Shown here piece by piece: positions 23,382 through 34,828 of a DNA stretch of 64,000 nucleotides. The notes below the pieces were generated by a model. It searched no databases, was not told the DNA's origin, and was given only the letters and a program-made list of their open reading frames with translations. Each line of letters starts with the position of its first letter. Position 1 is the stretch's first letter. The translations under genes and the position numbers were made by a program. The stretch is taken from contig NBBA01000009.1 of assembly GCA_002794785.1 (NCBI GenBank), positions 496,001 through 560,000 on the forward strand, in the 5' to 3' direction. This DNA comes from Coniferiporia sulphurascens. Taxonomy: Eukaryota > Basidiomycota > Agaricomycetes > Hymenochaetales > Hymenochaetaceae.

Positions 23382-24237
23382 CATATGGCCACGCCTGCTA
23401 CGGCAGGCTGAGCGCGTTTCTTTCGAAAAGCCGAGCGGACCACTTAGAAAGACACTTGTACAGTTTATTTGCATATCATACCTTGCCCTGCTTTTTTCTC
23501 TCACCACTTCGAGCTCATGGACGACTGTTGCTTCACTACTAATATATACTTTATATTCTTTCGCATTTGTTTCTGCAGAATTTTCTTGTACTCGCAGCCG
23601 ACACCACGTATGCTACGGACATGACCATCAATTACTATTACAATGCATTTTATCGGGACTATTGTCTGCGCAGGTTGAGCAATGGAAGACAGCGGACGAG
23701 GCGCTAGCAAATACATATTCATCCGTTTATTTGCTAGCCGGTGTCAAACGGCTATGTTAACAGAAGGGCGGGTTGGAAGATCTCGGGGTGGATAAAAGTG
23801 GCGGGGACGATCTAGGATCTGCTAATGAAGCCGGCTGACTGCGCAGTGGGACACGGGAATGGAAAAGACTCGGCGAAATGGACTTTGAGCGACGCGTAAG
23901 AAAGAAAGAAAGAAGGAAATAGGCGTCGCCCGCGGCGGCTGGAGTCGATAAAGCTAACGAGTCGAAACGCTAAGCGACTAGTTGGATCGGAGTCGCCTGC
24001 ACCAAATCTCCGGGCGAGGTCCGATGGGCTGTCCAGAAAGCTCAGGCTTTTGTGACGACTTCGCCGGCACCGCAACTAAGACGGGGCGTCGATCCTCCCG
24101 GCTGTGGTCTTGTTCACCGCCTTTGGCCGCATCCAGTAACCTAGGGCTAGACCACCACCAGCGTTCGCACGCCACCATCCCTGTCCCGTGCCGGAATCAG
24201 CTGCTTTTGTTCCGCTCTGCACTCTCCACCGACCTCG
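23382..24237. other. Spacer between the zinc-cluster gene and PEX13
   Basis: Contains the 3' flank of the transcription factor and the promoter/5' leader of PEX13. Several long open frames cross this region and run into PEX13 in other frames, but they carry no domain. A short GAAA microsatellite lies near 23898-23916. Confidence 0.45.
23898..23916. repeat. (GAAA)n microsatellite
   Basis: About four to five tandem copies of the tetranucleotide AAAG/GAAA, ending in AAGG. It lies in the intergenic region above PEX13. Simple repeat, no further function implied. Confidence 0.7.
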
Positions 24238-25437
24238 ATGGTGTCGCCCCCGAAGCCTTGGGAGCGGGGCATCGCCGCCGCCGCGAATCCGTCCCCGAAC
24301 TCGCCCTCCCCCGCCCCACCCTCCACAGCATCGTCATCCACCGCTGTCTCACACCCTCCGTCCTCCACAGGCACAGCAGCGTCGGACCCTGGCGGATCTC
24401 CTCCTGCGCCCGTACGCCCGCCTGCCCTCCCCAGTGCACCCACCCTCGCATCGGCTCCTGGCCAGTATGCTGCGGGCGCGTCCTCTGCGTACTCGCCCTA
24501 CTCTTCCTATTCTTCTTCTTCCTACAACAGATTTGGTTCCGCTTATTCGCCGTACAGCAGCTATGGCGCGGGAGGATATGGTGGAGGCGCCTATGGTGGG
24601 GGGATGTACGGCGGCATGGGCATGGGCTACGGCGGCATGAACGGAATGGGCTATGGAATGAACGGCGGCGGCATGTATGGAGGCTACGGAATGACCCCCG
24701 GCATGCCTATGGACATGAACAACCCCTCTCTCACGCAGCAGCTCGAATCGACCACTCAAAACACATTTGCCCTCATCCACTCAATCGTGCAGACCTTCAC
24801 GGGCTTGTCGCAGATGCTCGAATCGACCTTCATGGCGACACACTCGTCCTTCTTTGCCATGGTCGGCGTGGTCGACCAGTTCACGCACCTGCGCAACGCG
24901 CTCGGAAGCGTGCTCGGCCTTTTCGGTCTTCTCAGGTGGATGAAGGAATTGGTGACGGGGAAACGGAGTAGCCCGATGAACAACGAGTTTCAGGCCTTCG
25001 TAAACGGCCAGCCGCTGTCTGGTCCAGCAAGCTCGCCAGCGCCCAGGCCTTCAAGAAAACCACTCGTTATCTTTTTGCTTGCCATTTTCGGCGTTCCGTA
25101 TGCGATGCACAGACTCATCAAGGCGTTAGCCGAGCGTGCGCCGCCGCAGAACGCACTCATGCAGGGCCCAAGCGGAGCGCCGTTCGATCCTTCTACGCTG
25201 ACGTTCGCACGCGCGAAATATGCTTTTACCGCCGCAAGCCCCGTCGAGCTGTCACTGAAGGAAAACGAAGTCGTCGCTATTATGGGAAAGCTGGATCCCA
25301 CGACAGGCATGGAGGTGGATCCACGAACCGACGTGGCCACGGATTGGTGGAAGGGAAGGACGCGCGAAGGGCGAGAAGGCTGGTTCCCCAGCAAGTGGGT
25401 GGAGGTGTTAGAGCGGAAGGTGAAGACCGTCGAGTGA
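24238..25437 (+). CDS. PEX13: Peroxisomal membrane docking protein PEX13
   Basis: Component of the peroxisomal matrix-protein import docking complex that binds PEX5 and PEX14. This is a single 399-residue open frame without introns, starting MVSPPKPWERG. Residues about 25-95 are Pro/Ser/Ala-rich. Residues about 95-160 are a Tyr/Gly/Met-rich repeat (SPYSSYSS, YGGGAYGGG), the YG-rich region typical of PEX13. A conserved central part follows (TQNTFALIHSIVQTFTGLSQ and the segment ending LFGLLRWMKELVTG). A membrane span is at about 280-300 (PLVIFLLAIFGVPYAMHRLI). The C-terminal SH3 domain reads FARAKYAFTAASPVELSL, DWWKGRTREGREGWFPSKWV. All expected parts are present. The acyl-CoA synthetase with a -SKL end in this window is a plausible cargo of this machinery. 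Confidence 0.95.
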   Translation: MVSPPKPWERGIAAAANPSPNSPSPAPPSTASSSTAVSHPPSSTGTAASDPGGSPPAPVRPPALPSAPTLASAPGQYAAGASSAYSPYSSYSSSSYNRFGSAYSPYSSYGAGGYGGGAYGGGMYGGMGMGYGGMNGMGYGMNGGGMYGGYGMTPGMPMDMNNPSLTQQLESTTQNTFALIHSIVQTFTGLSQMLESTFMATHSSFFAMVGVVDQFTHLRNALGSVLGLFGLLRWMKELVTGKRSSPMNNEFQAFVNGQPLSGPASSPAPRPSRKPLVIFLLAIFGVPYAMHRLIKALAERAPPQNALMQGPSGAPFDPSTLTFARAKYAFTAASPVELSLKENEVVAIMGKLDPTTGMEVDPRTDVATDWWKGRTREGREGWFPSKWVEVLERKVKTVE

Positions 25438-25705
25438 CGGACGGGCGACATACGCGGATACCCAGTATCCATTGCGGCCTTTTGTTGGCTTCCCCCCCTC
25501 AAACCCCCCTAAAATCATTTGTTTTTCGCGTTGCTTCTCGTTCTATAATGCATGTATTGGATTTTGTGTGTATGTTCTACTCCGTCTATCTGCGTTAATC
25601 TCGGGCGTGCACGCGGACTGCCTCTTTAGGAGTCGGTGGCGGCGTGAGTCGCGTAGTGAGTAGCGATAGTAGCTGTAAGTCTCTGCACGCCTCTGCGGCG
25701 CTGCT
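25438..25705. other. Spacer between PEX13 and the FHIP gene
   Basis: 268 bp tandem intergenic spacer, AT-rich at its 5' half (PEX13 3' flank) and GC-rich nearer the FHIP start. No further feature seen. Confidence 0.4.
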
Positions 25706-28700
25706 ATGCCTGCTATGGACTACTTCTCAAAGTTCTTGCGCTCGGGATCGCAGACGTTCCCGAAGCAGGCTTACGACCACGCCGCCGAGTTTCACAAATC
25801 ATGGGTTCTCGTCAAGGTAGGCCGTCCATTTTTGAACACTTGCTAAGTGTCGTAATGCCATTCGTAGGACACGCTCACCCACCCGGACGAGCGCCAGCTC
25901 GCGCGCGGTATATCCGCAACGGAGGTCCCCGCTGCGCTCAAGTCCATGATCGACTCCCTCGTCTGGGAGTCGACCCGGACTGACGAAGGGTGCGTCCGAC
26001 GGACGGACGCGTTCGGTCCGCGTTGAACAGTTCTTGCCCCCTTGCAGACTTACTGGTGCATGCATGGAGTATTTACTTAAAAATGGTGCGTGGTACTCGG
26101 CCTGTGAGACAGCACCTAGCTAATCATTCTCTGGCAGACGTCCTTGGCACGCTTGTCCGTCTGAGTGAGCCCGACCGGCCATCGGGCATCCAGGTTGAGG
26201 TGCTGCGCACCGTACAGAACATGGTGGTCTTGTTTGATGAACAGTTCCTCGTGCACTCGGTTGTTCACCGCGCCGTGCTGCGGCTGCTCCGGACATGCGT
26301 CGGGGATGACATACAGGAACAGCTTGACGGCCGGAACAGAGTCATGGGGGCGGCCGGAAACGTCGTGCGGACGTCGCCCTCGGAGTACGAGGAGGACCGT
26401 GCGTGTCTCTTTGCCTGCAATCCGTTTATGGTGTTTGTAGCATTAACCGACCATGTGTTGCAGTCGTCGACTTGCTGTGCCTGTTGTGCAGCCGCATACG
26501 GACGTTCCGAGAACTGCTCATGATTTTCTTTTACGATAAACATTGGTATCACTCCGAGGCACTCGCATCGGTGCCTGAGGAGGATGAGGAAGAAGATGAT
26601 GATGATGACGGTACGAAATCAGCTAGCAATATTAATGCTGCTGATGAGGTGTCTTCGGACAAGCGCCCACCTTCGCCCACACCGTCGCAAGCAACAGTGA
26701 CATCAGTGCCGGTCTCGCAGGCGAAGAAGCCTGAATACGAGTTTATCCTGCTCAACTATCTGCTGCGGTTTGTGCACAGGGAGGGGAGAATCGGCGAGTT
26801 TGCACGCGCTGGCCTTCTGTTCTTGATGGACGTAGCCATGTCGCCTGGTGTGCCAATGCATCGTCTAGGGGGCGACGGGCTCACGGACTCGTCGTTATCG
26901 ACATCGACACCGGTCCAGTCTCAGGCGGCTGCTTCCGATCCTGTCGCAGATGCTGCGTTGGCCCTTGCCGAATACATCCTCGATGGTGACTTCTGCGAAG
27001 TCTTAGGCGCCGGTCTGGGGGCAGTGTACTCCCTGCTGCCTTCCAAGCTTAAGATCCATAATGAACCTCAGGAAAGTGCTTCTCAACAGAACATCATGAC
27101 TATTGGAGGCACAGGACCGCTTTCCGACGAGGAAAAGGAAAAACAGGGTCTCGTGCGAGAGAAAGCACACGCGGAAGGAATGGAGTACTCGTCAAGCCCC
27201 GAGTTCAAGGCTCGCCTCGAACATTTTGTTAAACTTCTTGAATTTTTGCAAGACGTTTTGAGGCGGAACGTTTCTGGTAGTGATGACGGTGCTACCATAG
27301 AGCCGGTATCTTTCGTTGGGTCGGCGATCGTGCAATCCATACTGGACGCGGTCCGGCGCATCTTTTTGGAGAACGTCCTTTATCCCTCTATCCTCGAATG
27401 CTCAGACTCCGATGGGAGCGGGGTGGCCGTCATGTCGTACATTGACGTTATGTTTCGTAGCCTCCAAGATGCCCAATTTGCAGAGATGCTCATCGACTTC
27501 CTCGTAAGTGAGGACGACTCCGACTCGTCGCGCCACCGCCCACGCACTAGGCGAACACTCTTACTGGACAAAGCCTCTTCTGCCTCTGCACCATCCGACA
27601 GTATCAGGGCCAAGAAAATGAAGCGCCGGAAGAGCAGCGCGATGATGCTGCTCGAAATGGAGGCACCGGACGCGCGACGGCAGTCAGAGTACTTTACGTC
27701 GATGGGACGCTTCACTTTGAAAGATCTGCTCTTGACTAATATGCGCTCGACGTCGCACGAGACCGTCATGGCGGCTTTACAGCTGATGCAGTCGCTTTTG
27801 GTACACCATTGTCATCTTACTGTTGATAAGCTATTTCTATTCTCTTATGACCCCCTGGATGCACTGTCACCAAATCCCCCCGAGCCGAGGCCACTTCCCG
27901 AGGAGGACGAGGAGACATTCACATACCCTGGCGCCGAGGCAGAGTCCACGCCGCGTCCAAACGCCTCTAAACCCATCTCATGTATTCCTGAAACGTCGTA
28001 TTTAATGCATGAACAGGAACTAGGGCTGTATCTTGGGCTTGTAGCTCGCATAGATCATGCATACGGCCGGGGCGCATTCAGTACGGGCTACGACCATTAC
28101 CTGCAGGACGCGCTCATTTCCATAGCTGGTCATTCCTGTTCGACGTGCGCAACTAGTATTACTGACAAGGCTCGTCAGCGGCATCTGCTGGACGTCAACG
28201 ACCCCGTGCTGTCCCTGGTCCTACAATCTCTGCGTCACTTCTATTCGAATACGCCAGAGCTGAACATGGCGCTGACGGGGATGTTGGCTGCTATTGCTTC
28301 TTGTCCTGAAAGATCTCTGAAAGGCTGGCTACTTTTTGGCTCAGATGGGGCTTCCCATCCGCCAACCGCAAAAATGGACAGCCCCCAGTCCTTGCTTGAC
28401 GGAGACGACCGGTCAGTTGATTTCGGCGTGAACGAAAGGTTGTCGAGAAACGAGCTCCCGATGCCCGTTCATGGGGCTGAACCTCTTTCCCAACCTGTTG
28501 TGCTATCCATCTTGCAGGGCTTGGTATCCAATCTCGACCGTTTCAGAGACCTTGTGGAAAGTTTCGACTCTTTCCTTGCGGAGCGCAGACAGGGTCTAGT
28601 CTTCTCTGAGAACCTCACGGATGCCTTGAGCCTCACGTTCGACATGTCGAATAATGTTACTGGGGTGATGGAGACGTCGAGTTCCTCACGGAGCATCGAC

Positions 28701-29204
28701 GCCGAGAACACCGCTCCGGCGACGGCGTTACTAAAGCCGAAGTCAAAATCGCGCTCGGGCTGGACCTCCTTCCTTTCTCCGAGGAAGAGCAAGTCGCAAG
28801 CGGACTCGCCGGCGCGTCCAGACCATGCGGCGTCGTTACAAAGGGGGAAGACGGTTGAGGCGAGTCCGTTTGGCTCGCATTACCAGAAGACGAGCACGAT
28901 CAGCGTCGAGCCGCTCGTGGCTCCGCTGCCTACATCTGGCCCGTGGGTGCCGACGGAGCGGCGAGAGTTTAACATGGACGAGGAGGATGTCTTCGGGGCG
29001 TCGGAGCAGTGGGGAGACGACAAGCGGTCTGCGATAGGTGGGCCCGTGCAGACGGCAGAACCCGAGGAGGTGGTGGAGAAGACGGTCAGTTTGTCGCAAT
29101 TGCTGGACAATGTGGTTATTCTTGAGGAAAGTATCAAGGAGCTGACGGCGATCGTACACGCTCGACGAAGCCTTCCGGGCATAGATGCGCTGAGATATTT
29201 GTAG
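25706..29204 (+). CDS. FHIP family protein (FTS-Hook complex, endosome-dynein adaptor)
   Basis: Homologue of the FHIP/FAM160 (RAI16-like) family. With FTS and Hook it links early endosomes to dynein; FhipA in Aspergillus does this for hyphal endosome transport. Exon 1 (25706-25816) reads MPAMDYFSKFLRSGSQTFPK. Next are DTLTHPDERQLARGISATEV, TGACMEYLLKNDVLGTLVRL and EVLRTVQNMVVLFDEQFLVH. A long last exon starts after ttgcag with VDLLCLLCSRIRTFRELLMI and FFYDKHWY, the strongest family signature, then an acidic stretch (EEDEEEDDDDDG) and FILLNYLLRFVHREGRIGEF, also diagnostic. The C-terminal third is Ser-rich and less conserved, ending ARRSLPGIDALRYL at 29204. The product is about 1070 residues, in the family's range. 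Confidence 0.9.
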
Positions 29205-29363
29205 TTAATTGTGATACCTTGCCTTTGTTGACTTTTGTGTAAAATATTTGTTATTTGCAGGCCTTACGGCGACTGTTGCGGACTGAAAGACGAGGCCGGA
29301 CGTTTGTGCACGGCCAGTCAGCCACTAGCGCCTATGTTACATATCACGTGGGTGTGACGCGTC

Positions 29364-31704
29364 GTGATTGAAACGCGACACGCAACTTTCGAACCCGATC
29401 CGAGTCCTGCCTCCGTCAGGCAGACTGCGAAGCATACCGACTCATTTATTCCATTACCGATGGAGGCTCCCATTGTATTATGGAATCCTAAAACTGTCCA
29501 CTCTTACGACGACGCAGGCATCGCCATCTCCAAAACGGTACTGAAACCTTCGCTCAAGGGGCGCCGACCGCCGCCCTACGAGACTTACGCCCAACAGCCC
29601 AGAAAACTACAGCACGTCCCGAGACTCGTTTTCTTCTGCATAAGGGCCCTTGCATATTATCCGGAGCAAGTGCATCTCCTGGGGCCCTCGCAGCTTCACT
29701 TTTCGAAGGACGCAGGCGGGCACGGCGTCCTCCGTGCGCTGTTCCCAACCTGGAAGACGCAGCACTTTAGCCTCCTCGACGTCGACCCGCGTATGTGGGC
29801 GACGATTGTCCAAGTTTACGCGAACCCGCCGTCCCTTCTCGCCTCGTACCCCATCCAGCTGGACGACCAGTACCTTCGTCTCCTGCAGCAGATACCCTCC
29901 ACGCCTAATTTCTCACTCGTCACTGTACTCGACCTGCAACACTGCAATAAACTCACAGATGACAGCATCCTACTTCTGAAGCCGCTGCATAATTTGGGCG
30001 CTCTGGATGTCGGCAACACTGAGCTTACGGCGCACGGTATTAATATGTTCTCGAGTACTCTGGTGTTCGATGACTTTGGCGAGAAAAAGGGACCTTGGGT
30101 ATTACGCATTCTCAGGATGCGTGGCTGCCGCAGAATGAAGGCAGGGGTCCTTGGTTATTTGCACAGATTTCCGCTGTTGTGTGTAGTTGGTGGGCTTATT
30201 TTTCACCTTGTCCCTGATGGCCTTTTCTCATTCAGATAATTAGATTTACGCGGGACTACGTGCTCTGTAAAGGACGTGAAAGAACCATTTTTTCAGGCCG
30301 AGAATGAAGGACTTTTCGATTCGCCAATGGCCGATGCAATCAAACATCTTGCGGGGAGCAACGAGGAGACCTTCACCCATACCAATCCATATATTCTGTC
30401 AGTTCAGGAGCGTTCGATGTGGCATGAGTTAAACCCGAAACCTGCGTTACCAACTCCGAAGCAAACCTTTTCTTCTAGTATGCACGGGTCATTTGTAGTC
30501 TTGCCCCCCTCGCGCGGAACGTCCCGACGTGGGAGACCGCTTGGTCACCGCATCCAGTTTGGAAACATAGATGCTATTGGACTGCAGGAAATCAAAGCGG
30601 AAAAGGAGGCATGGCTTGCGAGTAGACAAGCAAGACAGGACCATTTTAATGCTGAAGGAAACTCTTCGGGACGTGATACGTTTTCTTCGGATGAAAACGA
30701 GTCGGAGTACTCGTTAAGTGAAGAGGAGTCAGATCGGTTTTGGTGGCCGAGTCGTCTTGACTTGTCAACTTTGGGCTTGCCGGACAATGGCTCTAGGGTT
30801 AGGCCGGTAAGTCGAAATGATTTTATTGCAATTGTTGATTAAAAGCTCAGCAGTGCTTCTGAACTCTCAGATACCCGAGGAACCGTTGACACAGAACGGT
30901 TCGTCTGTTGAAAATTTCTACAAACGTCGCCCGCGTACGTCCCCTATCCGAGGACTTGTAGGTCGAGTATCAAGGGCTTCAAGCGCCGTAACACTAGTCA
31001 GAGTTCCTCCTCCATGGTATACGCTAGACAGTATAACGCCAGAAGAAAGGAAAAAGGAGCAAATTTTAGTCGCTTCAGGTACGAAAAGAAAACTCATGGA
31101 CACCAAGTTGCACGATAAAGGTGAGGGAAGGGTATCAATGCGAAAGTGGCAGGCGGAACTAGTGAAAAGAAGGATGACAGATCATTTTGACGATCAGTCC
31201 CCGGAACCGACGTTAGTGAATGGTCCATCTCCACCGCGGTCCACATTCGCTCTTCGTAGGGCAAATAGGATGGCATCCGGTGTAGAACCTGCGCTCGGGC
31301 TGCGGCCAATATCGACCCTCAGAGCTCCACCTCGTCCGGCCCCAACCGGTAAGCCGAGATTGAAACTAGAACCAGATAAAAGGGCCCTCCCTGTCAAAAA
31401 CAAATCTACTGGCGCATCATCTGGCCCCGAAAGGAAATTTTCGACACTTCCGTTTAGGAGGACAGCTAGACAAGAATCCCGTGTTGCCAGTTTGGAAGAA
31501 GGATTCAGGCTGCAAGCGGCCAAGAAACCCCCGGAGGCAAAGAATTCAAAAAGCGTTTCAATCGAAGGCTCGAGGTCATTAAAGAATAATGGCGACACGG
31601 AACCGTTAGATAAGAAGGCACAGCCTGAGCCCGACAAGCCTCATAGTAAGACAGCACGATGTCCTTCTGGAGGATTTGACTGGCGGGCATGGGGTAACGG
31701 TTGA
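29364..31704 (+). CDS. Leucine-rich-repeat protein with long basic disordered tail
   Basis: Three-exon gene. The first exon includes an N-terminal region (APIVLWNPKTVHSYDDAGIA), DPRMWATIVQVYANPP, and a small leucine-rich-repeat array of the Cys-containing type: LVTVLDLQHCNKLTDDSILL, LHNLGALDVGNTELTAHGI, LRILRMRGCRRMKAGVLGYL. The second exon begins near 30250 (RGTTCSVKDVKEPFFQAENE). The third begins near 30872 (IPEEPLTQNGSSVENFYKRR) and holds a basic Ser/Pro/Arg-rich tail to a stop at 31702-31704. The start may be 29364 or the in-frame ATG at 29460. A CACGTG at 29345-29350 lies just upstream. LRRs of this type act as protein-binding adaptors; the partner is unknown, and no F-box is visible. 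Confidence 0.7.
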
Positions 31705-32007
31705 TATCCTTGATGTCAAGCAAGTGCGTTGCCTTTGAAAAAGTAGTATGCAGTGGCTGATTTCTCAATTTTGCCTCCTCTCCCTGACTATGTATTACGG
31801 TATTAGAGTACTGTACTAGCTGAATTGAATTGGGGGGTAAGGATGCGACACGTCGGAAGTTGCCGCGAGGACTTGTTTCAGCACGTGCCCGTCCAGCGAG
31901 GCCGTTGCCGTGACGTCGGGATCGACGCAGTCTAGCAGCAGATCTCAGCCTGGAACTAATCATCCACCTTCGCCAACCACCACCTCTACCACTCCAAATT
32001 CGACAAC
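31705..32007. other. Spacer with CACGTG upstream of the retropepsin-like gene
   Basis: 303 bp tandem intergenic region with a CACGTG at 31882-31887, about 120 bp above the next start codon. The first half is probably the 3' flank of the LRR gene. No other feature seen. Confidence 0.4.
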
Positions 32008-33234
32008 ATGCCTGAAGGAGAGGACTTCGCCATCGTCAATGTGCACACACCGACGAGCTCGTTCGCGATCACCCACTCATGTGCGTTCGTTATTCCTCTC
32101 TGCCAGCCTCATGCCGTATTCAGGTTGAAGCTGGGCGGAGGGGGGAGGTCGAAGTAGTAGCTCACGATTGTTCGTTTTAGTTGTACATGATACATTGCAG
32201 CCACTGCTTCAGACTCTTTCAAATAAGCTTGATCGGACGGCCCCAGGTGTAAGAGACCCGGACGAGTCTGTCGGCCCGGGTTGGATTAAATATGCTTGGA
32301 ATGACGCCGTATGGGATTTGGACGATGGTAGGGATCCTGCGCAGTTTTCTAAACTTGGGAAATGGTTGGAACTGACAGTTAAATGCACTAAAGAATCAGA
32401 TTACGCGATTTTTGCATGGCGCCAGAAGTCTCTTTCTTCCGACTCGGCCGATCCCCCTAACCCCACGCTCTTCCTGCACAACCCTCGTCTTCCCCTCCCT
32501 CGTCCGCCTGCCTATTGCAATCCGTCGTACTATGCATTTAAGAGGCCTGCTACCCCTTCCTCTTTTCTAAATCCGAAGTCCATTGCCGACAAACGCTCAA
32601 TCCGCAGCGGAAAGTCGCGCAAGAGCGCACGTAGCGGACGAAGTGGGCAGACGGAGGAGAATGACGGTTTACCTAAACACAAGAAGGATTTCATAAAATT
32701 CCACAATGAAAACGGTGTACGCACTGTGTTGGGCAGTATTGGTCCCGTCAAAGAGGGTAGGTGCCATGGTTTCATAACGCTTACGTTTACCTTGTGTAGA
32801 CGTGTGTAACGGTGTCTCTTCCCTACAGTGCGGATGCTTTTGAAGACGGGTTACCGACATGTGTACATCTCTCGTGCTTTTGCAAAGAAACACGGGTTCA
32901 TACCCAGGGACGCGAAGCCAGGGTTATACGGTTACGGAGGCATCGTTAAGTAAGCAAAAAAGTGCTTATTTTACTCATGTTGCTTACAATGAAACGTTTA
33001 AGCATCGGCGTATGGCCAGTTACAGTTGGAAAAACAAAGACTTTGCACTCCGTCTTTTTGGCAGAGGAAACACACTTCGACTGCATCCTCGGTCGATCTT
33101 TCATGGAACTTAGGGGGATAAAGACCGATCCCGCAGATCCGACGAACGTTGTGTGTTTGGATACTGGCGAAAAGCTGGACTGTGAGCTGGTGATCATTCG
33201 AGATGGAAACGGGGAGATCGTGACTGTTACTTGA
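32008..33234 (+). CDS. Protein with retropepsin-like domain lacking the catalytic Asp
   Basis: Unnamed protein of about 320 residues. Exon 1 starts at 32008 (MPEGEDFAIVNVHTPTSSFA). Exon 2 enters after a gttttag acceptor near 32181 (VHDTLQPLLQTLSNKLDRTA) and continues with GPGWIKYAWNDAVWDLDDGR. A Ser/Arg/Lys-rich linker follows (SIRSGKSRKSARSGRSG). The C-terminal part looks like a retroviral-type aspartic protease: MLLKTGYRHVYISRAFAKKH, a flap-like GLYGYGGI, IGVWPVTVGKTKTLHSVFLA, and FDCILGRSFM in the place of the conserved hydrophobic-Gly motif. Where active enzymes have Asp-Thr/Ser-Gly this has Lys-Thr-Gly, so proteolysis is not expected. Frame is intact over four exons, arguing for a maintained, possibly domesticated protein. 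The retropepsin assignment is inferred from motif order and spacing. Confidence 0.6.
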
Positions 33235-33670
33235 AGGGTTTGTTTGGATTTTTATGGATGAATACCCTGCTGTGACCATCACCGGCTTTCCTGATGTCTC
33301 GTGGTCATAGCGCAGAATTTTGTTGATTTTCCGATACCGCTTCCGGGTTTCATGCTTTCACTCCACTTTGTATACAACTTGTTAACATAACGGACTATGA
33401 AACAGACTCTGTTTTGTGAATACCCCCATAGTTATTGCTGGCGATGTAATATTTAGCTCCTATTCTGGATGTCCAGAGAGTTATATGTATATGGTGTCGA
33501 TGGGGTTTTCCGGTTAGGGACTTTGAGTCATTCAAGTTTACCTCTCGACTCGGGGATTTCAGCGCAGGAATGCTTACGTCAGCTATGTTCCTTTCTTGTG
33601 CAAATGCCTGCTCTTCCCTTGTGCCTCTTACTCTTTCGCCAGCGCACGGCGGCAGCCATCTTTACGCCTA
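33235..33670. other. Spacer upstream of mS38/COX24
   Basis: 436 bp between tandem genes. It contains one TGAGTCA (33524-33530), a Gcn4/AP-1-type word, about 140 bp above the next start; such words are expected by chance in a window this size. No gene seen. Confidence 0.4.
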
Positions 33671-34542
33671 ATGTCTCGCCTCAGTCGCCTGCTGCCACCT
33701 GTCGCAGCGGCCAGGCGTACATACTCAATATTTTCGTCAAAGTCCGGAGGGGGCCGGTACTTTAACTCTGCGAAGCCTGCAAAGGCTATCGCATCATCTA
33801 CCAAGCCAAACCCGAGTCCAGGAGCTAGCACAAGCAATTCAGGCTCTCCGGCTTTACCTGAGACACCAGATGCAAAGTCTACTGATGGCGTCTCAGTACC
33901 TCAGCAGCAGCAGGCGATGCCCGACGCTCGCCACCCGTTCGTGCCTCCGGCAGTTCCGGGGACGGCATCCATGATGGATTTCGCGGCATTCTCTCCTCAT
34001 CCTACGCTCAAGCCAAACGAGCTTATGTTGCACCGTTTTTTCGCGATGCATCGGCCATGTTTGCTGCTGAACCAACCGACGTCTTCTTTGTTCGTTTCGG
34101 CGCCACCGCTCCCTGCCGCTGAGGCTGCTGCCGTTCCCACTGCACCTTTGGGAACCATCGATGATCCGCCTGTAGCTTCGCCGGAGGCGGATGCGGATAC
34201 AGCGAGACGGCTGAGTCGGTCTCTGGTGATGAACAGGGTGGGGAACTTGGTAGATTGGGAAGGGGCATTAGCCCGACTAGGTCTGCACGAGGCTAAGGAG
34301 CCTGTACCACCAATGCCCCCGGGTATAGGTATGGATAGCACGAAAAGAAAGCGGAGAAAGAAGATGAAGAAGCATAAGTGCGTGCAATAATGTTGTGGAA
34401 ATCCTTGAGTTTTTGCTAACCACGATGTTGTCAGGCTGAAGAAGAGGCGAAGAGTGTGTTTGCTATCTCTTTCCAGCGATATTAGGCTAATCTCATTTTC
34501 TTATAGCTTTCACGCGCGACGAGACTGAGGATGGGCAAATGA
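33671..34542 (+). CDS. Mitochondrial small-subunit ribosomal protein mS38 (COX24/AURKAIP1 family)
   Basis: Mitoribosomal small-subunit protein of the AURKAIP1/COX24 (DUF1713) family; yeast Cox24/Qri5 is needed for COX1 expression. The start at 33671 (MSRLSRLLPPVAAARRTYSI) has an Arg-rich amphipathic presequence; an in-frame ATG at 33596 is possible but less presequence-like. The middle is Pro/Ala/Ser-rich. The family signature is at the C-terminus: DSTKRKRRKKMKKHK in exon 1 (ends 34378), KLKKRRR in exon 2 (34435-34453) and LSRATRLRMGK in exon 3 (34507-34542). The conserved SxKRKRRKKMxKHKxKKRRR core is therefore spread over two introns. At about 260 residues it is larger than animal homologues, mainly in the linker. 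Confidence 0.88.
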
Positions 34543-34828
34543 AGGGTGGAACTCGCGTTTGAGAGCATCTCGGGGTATTTTATAATTTGACAATGTAGAA
34601 CGCTACTTCCCGCACTACTCATAATAGTTTGTTGGTATCTACTTGTCCAGCATAGGCTGCGCTGCATTTCAAATTTCTTTTTCTGAGCGAATTAGCGAGC
34701 CTGTTGAGGGACGTAAGCCGCGGAGGACAACGGGACGGGCGTGACGCGGGCCGTGACCTCTATAGTCCGTTTTTCCACAAAGTCGCTTGCCCCAAGCAAT
34801 CGCGCTCACTTCTGTCTCTCTGTCCACT

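Noticed and set aside
23116..23760. 214-codon plus-strand open frame
   Set aside because: Overlaps the zinc-cluster gene in another frame and continues into 3' flank; no recognisable domain.
23982..24971. 329-codon plus-strand open frame
   Set aside because: It is an alternative frame of the GC-rich PEX13 coding sequence; Arg/His-rich composition without domains.
32140..33234. Retrotransposon remnant instead of a gene
   Set aside because: No reverse transcriptase, integrase, gag knuckles or LTRs around it, and the retropepsin-like part is spliced into an intact host-like gene.
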